A stretch of DNA of 64,000 nucleotides, taken from assembly GCF_004210305.1 (NCBI RefSeq), contig NZ_SCFB01000006.1:62001-126000 (forward strand), in the 5' to 3' direction. The stretch's first letter is position 1. The number at the start of each line of letters is the position of its first letter. A model generated the notes under the pieces. It was not told the origin of the DNA and did no database searches. It worked only from the letters and a program-made list of their open reading frames with translations. The position numbers and the translations under genes were made by a program. The DNA is from Candidatus Finniella inopinata (GTDB lineage: Bacteria; Pseudomonadota; Alphaproteobacteria; Paracaedibacterales; CAIULA01). This document shows positions 17,900 through 27,441 of the stretch, one piece after another.

Positions 17900-19321
17900 T
17901 TAAAGATTTCGCACCGGTCTTAACTGCGATTCAATCGCAAGACGCTTTTGAAGATCCTCTTCCCCACACAGAAAACTTTGCTGCAGCATAGTTTCTAAGT
18001 CTTCCAGGGTCAATCCATAACTGGGCTTAACTGTCACGGTTTGATAAATTTCTGTTGTTTTCTCTTGCGCCTTTACCGTTAAAAGGCCGTCAGCATCCAG
18101 GGAAAAAGTGACCTCAATCCGGGCAACGCCAGCGGGCAAAGGGGGAATTCCCTCTAAAATGAATTCGGCCAATGATCGACAATCTGTGACCAATTCACGG
18201 TCCCCCTGAATTACATGAATCTTTATGGCCGTTTGCCCTGGTTGATAGGTTGTAAATTCTTGGGATATGACGGCTGGAATGGGTGTGTTACGAGGAATGA
18301 TTTTTTCAACCAACCCGCCCATGGTCTCAATCCCCAACGATAAGGGCGTCACATCTAACAATAATGTATCACCCCCCTGTGTTAAAGCATGGGCCTGCAG
18401 GGCGGCGCCCAGGGCCACCACCTGGTCAGGGTCAAGATTGGTCAAGGGCGTGCTTTCAAAAAACGCCTCCACTGCCTGGCGTACTGCCCGTAGCCGTGTT
18501 GATCCGCCCACCAAAACAACGCCCTTGATATCCTTAACATTCAAGTTCGCATCACTTAAAGCCTGCTGGCAAATGGCCAAGGTTCTGTCTATAAACGGCT
18601 TGGTTAAGGGATCTAATTGGTCTGGCGTTAAGGTCAGATTCTCCTTCGCCAGCCGCGCGGCATTCAGCGATGCAGATGAATCACCCCCCTTTTGCCAATA
18701 CTCAACAATCGCCTGATCAATATCATCCCCCCCAAGATGCGTATCACCAGCAGTTGCCAAGACCTGGAAAACCCCTTTTGTCATTTTCAAAAGCGAAATG
18801 TCAAACGTCCCTCCACCCAGGTCATAAATGGCATAAATCCCCTCCACTCCATGATCCAGGCCATAGGAGAGGGCAGCAGCGGTTGGCTCATTAATCAGGC
18901 GCAAAACCTTTAGCCCTGCCAGGTGGGCCGCATCCTTAGTTGCCTGGCGCGCGGTATCGTCGAAATAGGCAGGCACAGTAATAACTGCCTGATGGACTGG
19001 GAATCCCAAAATCTTTTCAGCGGTTTCTTTGGCATGCTGCAGGATCTTTCCCGACAACTCAACGGGTGTCTTTAATCCCTTGATTTTAAGCGACGGCTCT
19101 TCCATATGGCGCTTAAACGACGAAAATTTAATCGTTTGATCACCCGACCCATACGTCACAACCGAAGGCAACAAAGGGCCATTTCCCAAATCAAGGGTTT
19201 TCGGGATGCCATTTTCGACAAAGGCCACAACGGTATGGGTCGTGCCAAGGTCAATACCAATTGCTGCCCCAGATTTGTCTGGCCCAGATAGGGTGTCAGG
19301 TTCTTGAATTTGTATGAACAT
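17900..19321 (-). CDS. hscA: Fe-S cluster assembly chaperone HscA, shortened
   Basis: This Hsp70-type ATPase acts with HscB to release Fe-S clusters from IscU. The nucleotide-binding domain shows [49 protein letters not shown] and [15 protein letters not shown]. The substrate-binding beta domain has [17 protein letters not shown]. The product is about 473 residues against roughly 600-620 in the family: parts of the ATPase lobe are contracted, and the protein ends soon after [16 protein letters not shown], so most of the helical lid is missing. ATG 19321 is preferred over an upstream in-frame GTG at 19381 because family proteins start near EPDTLSG. Confidence 0.85.
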   Translation of the reverse strand: MFIQIQEPDTLSGPDKSGAAIGIDLGTTHTVVAFVENGIPKTLDLGNGPLLPSVVTYGSGDQTIKFSSFKRHMEEPSLKIKGLKTPVELSGKILQHAKETAEKILGFPVHQAVITVPAYFDDTARQATKDAAHLAGLKVLRLINEPTAAALSYGLDHGVEGIYAIYDLGGGTFDISLLKMTKGVFQVLATAGDTHLGGDDIDQAIVEYWQKGGDSSASLNAARLAKENLTLTPDQLDPLTKPFIDRTLAICQQALSDANLNVKDIKGVVLVGGSTRLRAVRQAVEAFFESTPLTNLDPDQVVALGAALQAHALTQGGDTLLLDVTPLSLGIETMGGLVEKIIPRNTPIPAVISQEFTTYQPGQTAIKIHVIQGDRELVTDCRSLAEFILEGIPPLPAGVARIEVTFSLDADGLLTVKAQEKTTEIYQTVTVKPSYGLTLEDLETMLQQSFLCGEEDLQKRLAIESQLRPVRNL

Positions 19322-19382
19322 TCTATTTGTTTGATCAAAATATAAAAGGATTAAAAGGATACTACCACTTACACTGTCCACA

Positions 19383-19826
19383 TCAACGATGTTTTTGGAA
19401 AAATTCCTTTAATAAAGCGGCACTTTCTGTTTCCAATATCCCCCCCATGGCTTGGGGCTTATGAAGGCTGTGTTCAAAGACTCTTGCCCCATGGTCAACG
19501 GCGCCACCTTTAGGGTCATAGGCCCCAAAATAAACGCATCGCATGCGCATCAAGGCAATCGCACCCGCACAATGGGCACAGGGTTCTAAGGTGACGTACA
19601 AATCACAATTTTCCAGGAAGGGCTGTCCAAGCTGGGGCAGCGCAGCACGAATGGCCAATATCTCGGCATGTGCGGTGGCATCGTTTAGTGTTCGACAAAG
19701 ATTGTGGACCTCAGAGAGAATACGCCCCTGATAGACAAGAACGGCGCCCACAGGAACCTCGTCTTGATCAAAAGCTTGGCGCGCCCGATGTAAGGCGATT
19801 TTCATGAAATCAGACGTTGGAGTCAT
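19383..19826 (-). CDS. tadA: tRNA-specific adenosine deaminase TadA
   Basis: The 147-residue cytidine-deaminase-fold enzyme converts A34 to inosine in tRNA-Arg(ACG). Zinc ligands and catalytic Glu are visible: HAEILAIR (His and Glu) and LEPCAHCAGA (Pro-Cys-X2-Cys). The N-terminus FMKIALHRARQAFDQDEVPVG is typical. It is followed by the Fe-S genes hscA and fdx and preceded by tRNA-Asp, all on the minus strand. Confidence 0.93.
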   Translation of the reverse strand: MTPTSDFMKIALHRARQAFDQDEVPVGAVLVYQGRILSEVHNLCRTLNDATAHAEILAIRAALPQLGQPFLENCDLYVTLEPCAHCAGAIALMRMRCVYFGAYDPKGGAVDHGARVFEHSLHKPQAMGGILETESAALLKEFFQKHR

Positions 19827-19835
19827 AAGAAAGGA

Positions 19836-19912
<77 letters not shown>

Positions 19913-19961
19913 TTACAGCAAATTTGCGGCAAAGGTATATTCTATATCTAATGGATTAATT

Positions 19962-19983
19962 AAAATTTTGCAACTTTTTAAAA
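19962..19983 (+). promoter_or_regulatory. AT-rich promoter-region motif shared with 31809-31831
   Basis: The stretch AAATTTTGCAACTTTTT upstream of the small lipoprotein gene at 20082 recurs almost exactly at 31809-31831, ahead of the small membrane protein at 31876. Both lie 45-100 bases before the start codon. It could be a shared promoter element or regulator site; no function is known. Confidence 0.3.
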
Positions 19984-20081
19984 GCGTGCCGTTGAAGTTA
20001 CTTACTTAGATTTCTCTTCCAGGCTTTCAAAAATTTCTTTATGGTCCTCCCATAAGAGTTTTGGATTTAGAAAGGTTTGCT

Positions 20082-20348
20082 ATGTTGAGAATTTTGATGC
20101 TTGGCGTTTTCTTAAGCTTGTGTTTGGGTGGTTGTTATTCTCCTTCTCCTGTAATTGAACCTAAAAAGACCCTTAAAGAGACAAGAGAACGTTATAACGA
20201 TGAAATTATGAAGGAGGAGCCTATTCCCCCTATCCCCAAGCCGTCAAAAGAGGATCATATTACCCCCATTCCTTCTACCCAATGGGATCAAATCCCCCGT
20301 TCCGGTTATATCGTCGTATCCCCAAAAAATACACGCCCTTTGCAATGA
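20082..20348 (+). CDS. Small lipoprotein, unknown function
   Basis: ATG 20082 is preceded by AAAGG and opens an 88-residue protein with a lipoprotein signal (MLRILMLGVFLSLCLGGC; lipobox LGGC near residue 17). The mature part is rich in Pro, Lys and Glu (KEEPIPPIPKPSKED-like) and probably unstructured. A frame extension to TTG 20061 exists but would bury the signal. No family is recognised; an envelope location is likely. Confidence 0.7.
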   Translation: MLRILMLGVFLSLCLGGCYSPSPVIEPKKTLKETRERYNDEIMKEEPIPPIPKPSKEDHITPIPSTQWDQIPRSGYIVVSPKNTRPLQ

Positions 20349-20400
20349 TGCGGTAATGGGCTAGAGTAGCTGTTTAAAATCATATTCCAATTGCATCCTT

Positions 20401-21384
20401 ATGTCTGCTGTTTCTGCCTTAATCTCTCATAGTGCTATTGTTCATCTGCACAATCTTTTGGCCGATGATATGCAGCGTGTTAACCAAGCAACACTGGGTC
20501 ACGCTCAAAGCAAGGTAGGTTTGGTAGAAAAAGTTGCCCAGCATCTGCTGTGTTCCGGTGGCAAACGGTTGCGGCCTTTGTTGACCATAGCCTGCAGCCA
20601 TTTGTTTCGCGATCAACCTGGTTACGCCGTCCAGCTGGCGGCCGCTGTAGAGTTGATTCACAGCGCGACCTTGCTTCATGACGATGTGATTGATGAATCA
20701 GATTTAAGGCGCGGCCAAGCCACAGCCAACCGATTGTGGGGCAACGTGCCCAGTATTCTTGTAGGTGACTTTTTATTTTCAAAAGCTTTTCAATTGATGG
20801 TCGAGGCTGAAAACCAAAAAGTCCTGGAAGTTTTATCGAAGGCATCCACCCGAATTGCTGAGGGGGAGGTCTTGCAGTTGGAGCTATTAGGTGACTTGAA
20901 CCTTAGCCTGGAAAATTATTTAGAAATTGTGGGTGCGAAAACCGCATCGTTGTTTGCTGCAGCGTGTCAGGTAGGCGGAATGATTGTTGATATGCCTGTC
21001 TGGCTGGAAGATGATCTGTATCAGTTTGGGTACAATTTGGGCATCGCTTTTCAAATTACGGACGATATTTTGGATTACGGTCCGGGCGGCGAGAAATTAG
21101 GAAAATCGGTCGGCAACGATTTTTTTGAAGGGAAAGTCACCCTGCCGGTTTTGTTAATGTGTCAAAATCCCGATTTTTTTCCGGTGTGGGAGAGTTGGTT
21201 TGATCAGCCCTCACGCAATGAAGATGATTTTAAGGCGGCGCAAAATCTGTTGCAGGGCCAGAATATGCTGGAAACCTGTTATGAATATACCAAGCCCTTT
21301 ACTGAAAAGGCCCTTCATCACCTTTCAAAAATGCCCGCTGGTGTTATGCGTGATGCTTTGAATGCTTTGATAAGTTGGATTTGA
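20401..21384 (+). CDS. ispB: Polyprenyl diphosphate synthase (octaprenyl type)
   Basis: The 327-residue trans-prenyltransferase makes the long side chain for ubiquinone. Both Asp-rich motifs are present: LLHDDVIDESDLRRG and FQITDDILDYG, with CSGGKRLRPLLT upstream for the substrate diphosphate. It is followed six bases later by a COQ10-like gene, which fits a quinone-related unit. The gene ends TGA TAG, a tandem stop, which also shows that TGA is read as a stop in this genome. Confidence 0.9.
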   Translation: MSAVSALISHSAIVHLHNLLADDMQRVNQATLGHAQSKVGLVEKVAQHLLCSGGKRLRPLLTIACSHLFRDQPGYAVQLAAAVELIHSATLLHDDVIDESDLRRGQATANRLWGNVPSILVGDFLFSKAFQLMVEAENQKVLEVLSKASTRIAEGEVLQLELLGDLNLSLENYLEIVGAKTASLFAAACQVGGMIVDMPVWLEDDLYQFGYNLGIAFQITDDILDYGPGGEKLGKSVGNDFFEGKVTLPVLLMCQNPDFFPVWESWFDQPSRNEDDFKAAQNLLQGQNMLETCYEYTKPFTEKALHHLSKMPAGVMRDALNALISWI

Positions 21385-21390
21385 TAGCGC

Positions 21391-21831
21391 GTGACATCGT
21401 TTTCGACCAACAAATTCCTTCCCTACACACCGAACCAGCTGTTCGAACTGGTGGCAGACGTCAAATCTTACCCACAGTTTATCCTCGGTATTTTAGAAAC
21501 CAGTGTTGACCCCATAACGCCGAATCTTTTTAAGGCCCACGTGCGTTTTGGCAACAGGCTATTCCAGAACCAATACGATTGTCAGGTTGAATTAAACCCC
21601 TTTCAATCCATTGTGATAAAAGGGTTGGATGGGCCGTTTACGCACATGAACAGTCAATGGATTTTTTCGCCTGATCCGCAAAAGACTGGAACAAAGGTGG
21701 CATTTTCGGTCGATTTCGCATTTAAAAATAAATTGCTGCAGCATTTGGGTGGACCGATCTTTCATCAATTAACGCAACGCATGATGCAGGCGTTTGAGGA
21801 ACGGGCCAAGACAATTTTCTCCCATTTCTAA
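21391..21831 (+). CDS. COQ10/RatA-like START-domain protein
   Basis: The 146-residue SRPBCC-fold protein (begins MTSFSTNKFLPYTPNQLFEL) has the signature VADVKSYPQFILGI and a C-terminal helix FHQLTQRMMQAFEERAK. Members bind coenzyme Q and are needed for its correct use in respiration; some gamma-proteobacterial relatives are annotated as the ribosome-association toxin RatA. Its place right after ispB supports the ubiquinone role. The start is GTG 21391. Confidence 0.85.
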   Translation: MTSFSTNKFLPYTPNQLFELVADVKSYPQFILGILETSVDPITPNLFKAHVRFGNRLFQNQYDCQVELNPFQSIVIKGLDGPFTHMNSQWIFSPDPQKTGTKVAFSVDFAFKNKLLQHLGGPIFHQLTQRMMQAFEERAKTIFSHF

Positions 21832-21918
21832 ATTGCGCTGACATTTTTTCAATTGGAAATGTACAGAGAATGATGTTAAGCATCCAGCATCATGTATATG
21901 TCCTTCAGGATGGTTAAT

Positions 21919-23250
21919 ATGAGCTTTTTAAAGGACCTCGGTCGAGATCAGAAGGAGGCCATCTGTCTTCTTCAGATTGGTACCTTCTTAGAATACTTTG
22001 ATTTGATGCTTTATGTTCATATGGCAGTATTGCTGAATGAGCTTTTTTTTCCGAAAACCGACCCGCATACGGCATCTTTAATCACCTCCGCTACACTTTG
22101 TTCTACATATATACTAAGGCCTTATGGTGCTTTGTTGTTTGGATATATTGGCGATAATATAGGCCGTAAAAAAACGATCATCATTACCACTTCAATGATG
22201 TCGCTTTCTTGTCTTGTCATAGCCAATCTACCAACTTATGCCCAAATTGGAATCACAGCGACCTTACTGCTTACAGGATGCAGAGTTGCTCAAGGGCTTT
22301 CGTCTATGGGTGAAATTGTGGGTGCCCAAATTTATGTGACTGAACTTACGAAACCACCGGTCCAATATCCCGCTGTGGCCTTTGTAACAGTGGCTGCGGC
22401 GTTGGGCGCGGTTGCTGCCTTAGCTGTAGCTTCGCTGGTTACCCATTGTGGGTTAAACTGGAGAATTGCTTTTTGAATTGGTTCCGGGATTGCTGTAGTA
22501 GGTTCTGTGGCTAGAACACGATTGAGAGAAACCCCAGAGTTTTTGGCAGCGAAGGAGAAAAAAAGAAAAAAGAAAGCCGGGTCGTTATCGTCTGTGTCTG
22601 TTACAAATACGCCCGATGAAAAAGTTAACAAGCAGAGCATTTTTGCCTCTTTCCTTATACATTCTGGGTGGCCTTTTTCTTTTTACTTAGTGTTTGTCTA
22701 TTTTAACCCAACACTTTCGCGTTCTTTTGGTTATTCTTCAGAGGATATAATTCTTCATAACTTTTTCTTGTCCTTAATCTTTTTATTCACGTTTATATTA
22801 TGGGCCGTTTTAAGCTACAAGACGCCTCCTTTGAAAATAGTAAGGGTCAGAGTCAAGCTGAGTGCCGCCTTTATGCTTTTTATGCCGTGGATCGTTTCCA
22901 ATTGCACAAGCCCTAATCAGCTTTTTTTGGTACAGGCTGTTCTGCTTTTATTATCTTTGTCAGGAACTCCCTCGGAGCCTATCATGATTAAAAATTTCCC
23001 CGTCTTCCATCGCTTTAAGGTAGCCAGCTTCATCTACGCCATGTCACGCGCTTTGATGTACATCGGGACATCTTTTGGATTGGTTTATTTGACGGAATGG
23101 TTTGGGCACTGGGGAATACTGATTCTGGCCTATCCGACCATTTTTGGAATTTTGTGGAGTGTACAGCATTTTGAAAAAATAGAAAGATTGAGATTGGCCG
23201 GGACCTCTTCCAAATCTTCAGATGGCATATCGTACGAGCAGGTTGCGTGA
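21919..23250 (+). pseudogene. MFS transporter (ProP-like) with one in-frame nonsense codon
   Basis: ATG 21919 follows AGGA and opens a metabolite/proton-symporter-type MFS protein (QIGTFLEYFDLMLYVHMAVL, LRPYGALLFGYIGDNIGRKK). At 22474-22476 a TGA interrupts the frame after GLNWRIAF, and the same frame continues as IGSGIAVVGSVARTRLRETP to 23250. In relatives the equivalent position is normally aromatic or hydrophobic, and a Trp (TGG) would restore a normal reading. The other MFS protein here (41632) reads WGWRFPFLIGG at this point. The two halves hold about six helices each. A single point mutation is the simplest explanation. Nothing was identified in the 297 bases that follow. Confidence 0.8.
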
Positions 23251-23547
23251 CGAAACTTGTTAATATTGTTTCATCACGCTAGGTTTTTTTTGGAATCTAT
23301 GGCCAAACAGGCAAAGGAAGACTGGAAGCGTTTGAAAATTTAACGTTGGGCGCAGGTATGCTGTTCATGTTTTGTTTCCTTAAATAAAGATAAAATGTCT
23401 CTAAAATTAATTCTATTAGACCGAGAAACCGTTCGTCAACCCTAAAATATTACTTGCGTTAAGTGCCATCTCACAAAAAAGCACGCAAAAAAGATCTGAT
23501 TTAAGGTTACACTATTTGATATTCGAAACCTAACAGCGACCTGTCTC

Positions 23548-24582
23548 ATGTTTTTTCGTCGTCGTACTCAGCATACATCCTTGGATATCTGGCCCGGTTT
23601 TGTCGATGCCTTGGCTACTTTATTGATTGTCGTTATTTTTGTGTTAATGACGTTTATCGTCTCGCAGTTGTCGTTGACAGACGCCTTGCAGGGACGCGAC
23701 CAAGCCTTGGTGAGCCTCACTCAAAAACTTAATACTCTGGCAGACACGCTGGGGTTAGAGAAAAAACAACACACCGAGACGCTGCAGAAAAATCACCAGT
23801 TAGAAGAATCCTTGGTGGCCTTGCAAACTCAAATTAGCCTTTTGAAAGCCTCCGTCGGCACCTTGGAAACTGAAAAAACACAAACGCAGCAGAAAAATCA
23901 ATCTTTGTTGGAAGAATTACAAACGTTAAATCAGAGCCTGCTTGACCTTAAAAAAACCCTTAACTTACAGACAGAGGATGCAGACACCGCTAAAAAAGAG
24001 TTTGAGAACACCTTGGCGATGAAGCTTAGCGAGTTGAAAGATCTGCAGGCACAACTACAAACTTTGCAACTAACCCATCAAGATTTAACCACAGAACATA
24101 AAAAGAACTTATCCTTAAACCGGCTGGGTCAATACCGATCAGAATTCTTTGCCAAACTGCAACAGGCCATTGGAGAGCGATCTGACATGCTGATTGTGGG
24201 GGATCGCTTTGTTTTCCAATCAGAGGTTTTGTTCGAAAAAGCCTCGGCAGAGCTTGGGGTTGAGGGAAAGAAAAAACTGGATCAGTTGATTGGCGCCCTA
24301 AAAGAAATCGGGACCAAAATTCCAGGCGATTTGCGATGGGTTTTGCGGGTTGATGGGCACACCGACCAGCTGCCCATTAAAACAGCCCAGTTCCCATCCA
24401 ACTGGGAACTATCCAGCGCCCGCGCCATTTCTGTTGTGAAGTATATGATCGAAAAGGGTATTGACCCCCATCGACTGGTGGCCGCCGGATTTGGCGAACA
24501 CCAACCCTTAAACCAAAAAAGGCAAGACGAGAAGGACTTAGCCCGTAACCGTCGCATTGAATTCAAATTGGATCAGCGTTAA
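23548..24582 (+). CDS. OmpA/MotB-like peptidoglycan-binding protein
   Basis: The 344-residue inner-membrane protein has a short cytoplasmic N-terminus and one transmembrane helix (ALATLLIVVIFVLMTFIVSQL). A long coiled coil follows (about residues 50-190), then a C-terminal OmpA domain with LRVDGHTDQLPI and WELSSARAISVVKYMIEKG plus FGEHQPL. The layout resembles MotB-like proteins often encoded beside a MotA/ExbB partner, but none is present here. It probably links the inner membrane to peptidoglycan; a motor or stator role cannot be claimed. Confidence 0.75.
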   Translation: MFFRRRTQHTSLDIWPGFVDALATLLIVVIFVLMTFIVSQLSLTDALQGRDQALVSLTQKLNTLADTLGLEKKQHTETLQKNHQLEESLVALQTQISLLKASVGTLETEKTQTQQKNQSLLEELQTLNQSLLDLKKTLNLQTEDADTAKKEFENTLAMKLSELKDLQAQLQTLQLTHQDLTTEHKKNLSLNRLGQYRSEFFAKLQQAIGERSDMLIVGDRFVFQSEVLFEKASAELGVEGKKKLDQLIGALKEIGTKIPGDLRWVLRVDGHTDQLPIKTAQFPSNWELSSARAISVVKYMIEKGIDPHRLVAAGFGEHQPLNQKRQDEKDLARNRRIEFKLDQR

Positions 24583-24617
24583 GGGGCTCATATTCATAAT
24601 AGCAGTTTTTTATCGGC

Positions 24618-24645
24618 TTGACTTTTGAAAATAAACCCCTACCTT
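24618..24645 (+). promoter_or_regulatory. Putative sigma-70 promoter of rnpB
   Basis: TTGACT (24618-24623) and TACCTT (24640-24645) are separated by 16 bases and end about 10 bases before the expected 5' end of the RNase P RNA. Confidence 0.55.
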
Positions 24646-24654
24646 AAGGGCATG

Positions 24655-25037
24655 TCAGGTGACTGGGTGATCGCTGTTTATTCAGAGGAAAGTCCGGGCT
24701 CCATGCAAACAGGGTGCCGGATAACGTCCGGCGGGGCTTGCTTTTAGCAGGTTTTAGGGAAAGTGCCACAGAAAATAGACCGCTTGTAACAGAGTAAGGG
24801 TGAAAAGGTGTGGTAAGAGCGCACCGCGCGTTTGGTAACAGGCGTGGCAGGGTAAACCCCACCCGGAGCAAGACCAAATAGGAACAAGTTATTATTGTAC
24901 CGCAAGGCACAATAATACGGTGGGTTTGCACGCCGTTGTTCGGGTAGGTCGCTAGAGGTGATTGGTAACAATCATCCCAGATGAATGATCATCCAAGGAT
25001 TTTATCCTGGACAAAACCCGGCTTATAGGTCACCTGA
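24655..25037 (+). ncRNA. rnpB: RNase P RNA, class A
   Basis: Conserved blocks appear in order: GAGGAAAGTCCGGGCTCC near the 5' end, the central CAGGGTAAACCCCACC, AGATGAATGATC and the 3' ACAAAACCCGGCTTA. The ends CAGGTGAC and GTCACCTG pair as helix P1 and set the limits. It is the catalytic RNA that matures tRNA 5' ends. The length of about 380 nt is normal. Confidence 0.96.
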
Positions 25038-25136
25038 ATATTTCTCTCTCAAAATCAATATAGAACTAATTAACTTTACATTAGGAATTCCGAAAGTATA
25101 ATCAGGATAGTTTATCTTGATGTGGCATTGTTAGTT

Positions 25137-27038
25137 ATGAAAAAAGTCTTCTTGCACCTGTTTATTCTTGTTGTGTGGTCCGTTGGCGGGGCTTATGCCT
25201 CTTCGGAAAACGATGCGCCCGTGGCATTGGAAAAGCCCGGTGAAATGTCATGTATGGTATGGCTTGGAGATCTTGAAGGAAGAAGGGATGCTATTGTAAA
25301 CCAGTTGGCGAATATAAGAGATTGGAGCGACGAGGGTCGAGAGGAATTACAAGATGAATTAAATAATATTTCTTACGAAATTTCTCGCACGATTGGTGGT
25401 AGGTATGGCATTTCTGACACTCCTGCAACTACAGAGGAAAGAGAGAAAATCTTAAGCTCTATACACAGAACGCGCCAATTTGATATCGCCGTTCCAAATG
25501 CAATGTATACTTACCTCAGTTACAAAGAAGTTGAGAAACAAGACCCCCTCTACTTATCCAAAGCTTCATTAGAAAAAATTGCTAAGAAAATAAGTGCAAA
25601 TGTGAACGTTCTTGAAAGCCATCTGGCAGCGATCGCTGTGGCTGACGGGGCCAGTTTTTCATTAAAGGTCCCCCATGCCAATATGGATATGAATACAGTG
25701 GTAGAGAATATCCTGTTTACCCATGATGAGGAAGACGCAGAGGATTTAAATCGGCTATTGGACACTCTTCCTGCTTCAGAAAAACATACTCTTATTCAAA
25801 CCCTGATGAAAGTTACACAGGATAGTAAGACGTATCCATTTGTTGTCAAAGATCTGCCTGTTCAGCAGAAAGTACGTGACCAACTTGTGGAAAATAATAA
25901 AGAAACCTTCTTGAAGTTTTTGCATCCTGAAACAGGTGACGATGGAAATACAATAGATCCCGATATTTTCCCTCTTAAAATTTGTGCGCGTCTGAAAGTT
26001 GGGATTGCTGAACTGTATTGGGACGTATGTTCCCTCTATAATGAATCTGATGATATTTTAGAGGGTGCCTGGAGGAATTTAGCGTCAAGTACTGAGGCAA
26101 CGTTGGCTGATTTGTTAGATGCTGCAGATGGCTTAAAAGAGCTTGGAAAATCTGATTTGGCGTTGGATGCATGGCAGAAGGTAATTGAGCATCGGGATGT
26201 GAGTGCTGAGAGTTTAAGGGATGCGATAAGACAAGTACGCGAATTAGCAGGAACAGATAAATCTAAAAAAGCACAAGATCTATCAATAAAGGTTTTGGAA
26301 ACGCAAATAAACCACCCCGATGCGACTGTTGAGGATTTAAAGGAAATTGTAACCGCATTCGAAAACCTTAAGCGTCCCGATATGGTGCTACAAGCTCGTG
26401 CAAAGATAATTGAGCATCCGGATGCAAATCCTACTGATTTGACTGAACATGTAAAGTATTTTCAGAAGATTGGCGAAGTTAATTTAGAAATAAGGGCTTT
26501 GGAAAAAATAAGAGATTATAAGAACCGAGACATAAGTGATTTGAAGAAAGTAGCAAAAGAATTAGAAAGATTAAAAAATACGGATTCAGCAGCAAAAGCC
26601 TGGGAAATGATCATAAACCATAAGCATGCACCACAGACTCAGGATTTAAAGGAAGCAGCTCAAGCGTTAGAAAGACTAAAAAAACCTGATCTAGCAATAC
26701 AGGCATTAAAAAAGATAATAAACAAGCCTTACATTATGATGCTTGATTACTATCAAGACGAGTTAAACGAGTTGAAAAGATTGGGCGGATCTGCCGCGCT
26801 AATAGAAGTTTTGCAAGGGATAATAAATAATCCAAATACAAGCATTGATAACTTAAAGACGGCGGCAGAGGAATTAGAAAAATTAAATGAATCTGGTCTG
26901 GCAATACTAGCTTGGAAAAAGTTTAAAGGGGACCCAGCTGTAGACACTGATGAAAAGCAAGAAGCAGAGGAAGCCATAAAAAGGCTAACGGAAGGACTAG
27001 AACACAAGTCTGCAGCCAGTAGCTCTTCACCAAAATAA
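25137..27038 (+). CDS. Secreted protein with about eight helical repeats (TPR/Sel1-like)
   Basis: Starting at ATG 25137 (an in-frame GTG lies 15 bases earlier), a signal peptide (VFLHLFILVVWSVGGAYA) is followed by about 300 unique residues. From about residue 330 to 610 come tandem repeats of 34-37 residues, each of the form DLALDAWQKVIEHRD, with matching units DMVLQARAKIIEHPD, DLAIQALKKIINKP and GLAILAWKKFKGDP. This is the two-helix pattern of solenoid repeats such as TPR, which mediate protein binding. The tail is Ser-rich. Exported TPR-like proteins are often host-interaction factors; here that is inference. Confidence 0.75.
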   Translation: MKKVFLHLFILVVWSVGGAYASSENDAPVALEKPGEMSCMVWLGDLEGRRDAIVNQLANIRDWSDEGREELQDELNNISYEISRTIGGRYGISDTPATTEEREKILSSIHRTRQFDIAVPNAMYTYLSYKEVEKQDPLYLSKASLEKIAKKISANVNVLESHLAAIAVADGASFSLKVPHANMDMNTVVENILFTHDEEDAEDLNRLLDTLPASEKHTLIQTLMKVTQDSKTYPFVVKDLPVQQKVRDQLVENNKETFLKFLHPETGDDGNTIDPDIFPLKICARLKVGIAELYWDVCSLYNESDDILEGAWRNLASSTEATLADLLDAADGLKELGKSDLALDAWQKVIEHRDVSAESLRDAIRQVRELAGTDKSKKAQDLSIKVLETQINHPDATVEDLKEIVTAFENLKRPDMVLQARAKIIEHPDANPTDLTEHVKYFQKIGEVNLEIRALEKIRDYKNRDISDLKKVAKELERLKNTDSAAKAWEMIINHKHAPQTQDLKEAAQALERLKKPDLAIQALKKIINKPYIMMLDYYQDELNELKRLGGSAALIEVLQGIINNPNTSIDNLKTAAEELEKLNESGLAILAWKKFKGDPAVDTDEKQEAEEAIKRLTEGLEHKSAASSSSPK

Positions 27039-27122
27039 AAGTTCAGCAAAGTCATTTGAAAAGGGTGTATAAGTGCAGCAGGTGATTTTGTTTGGTTCCT
27101 TCGTAACCTTAGCGTCCATTAT

Positions 27123-27186
27123 GTCACCCCCGCGAAGGCAGGGGTCCAGTTGTATTGTTCTAGATTCCCGCCTTTGCGGGAATGAC
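27123..27186 (-). repeat. Dispersed palindromic repeat, family A copy 1
   Basis: On the minus strand it reads GTCATTCCCGC, then GGCGGGAATC, a CAACTGGACCCC core, and ends GCGGGGGTGAC. It has two GC-rich hairpins and complementary ends. Copies lie at 47729-47794 and 52717-52779. The first hairpin fits ATTCCC-N8-GGGAAT, the pattern of neisserial dRS3 repeats. Confidence 0.8.
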
Positions 27187-27286
27187 AAGGGAATGGCATT
27201 TGGGACGTTACAATGACGAAGAAGCAGCAAAATGAGCTGAATTGGCTATAATCTAAAAAGTCACAAAACAGAGAAGGAAATGAACA

Positions 27287-27436
27287 ATGGGCATGAGTTT
27301 TGGACATTTATTGATGCTGGGTGTGATTGTGCTGGTTATTTTTGGCGCGGGCAAGTTGCCTCAGGTTATGGGCGATCTGGCCAAGGGCTTAAGGGCGTTC
27401 AAGGATGGCATGAAAGATGGCGATGACAAAAAATAA
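27287..27436 (+). CDS. tatA: Sec-independent translocase subunit TatA
   Basis: A 49-residue protein starting at ATG 27287 with AAGGA about 9 bases upstream. One N-terminal transmembrane helix ([20 protein letters not shown]) is followed by the [18 protein letters not shown] amphipathic helix and a charged tail, the exact TatA layout with the FG-x-GKLP hinge. TatA forms the pore that exports folded proteins. The tatB and tatC genes are not adjacent; the convergent neighbour is pgeF. Confidence 0.92.
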   Translation: MGMSFGHLLMLGVIVLVIFGAGKLPQVMGDLAKGLRAFKDGMKDGDDKK

Positions 27437-27441
27437 TGTGA

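Noticed and set aside
21919..23250. UGA read as tryptophan
   Set aside because: Other genes here use TGA as their stop (tadA, ispB), and only one conserved gene has an internal TGA, so a nonsense mutation is simpler.
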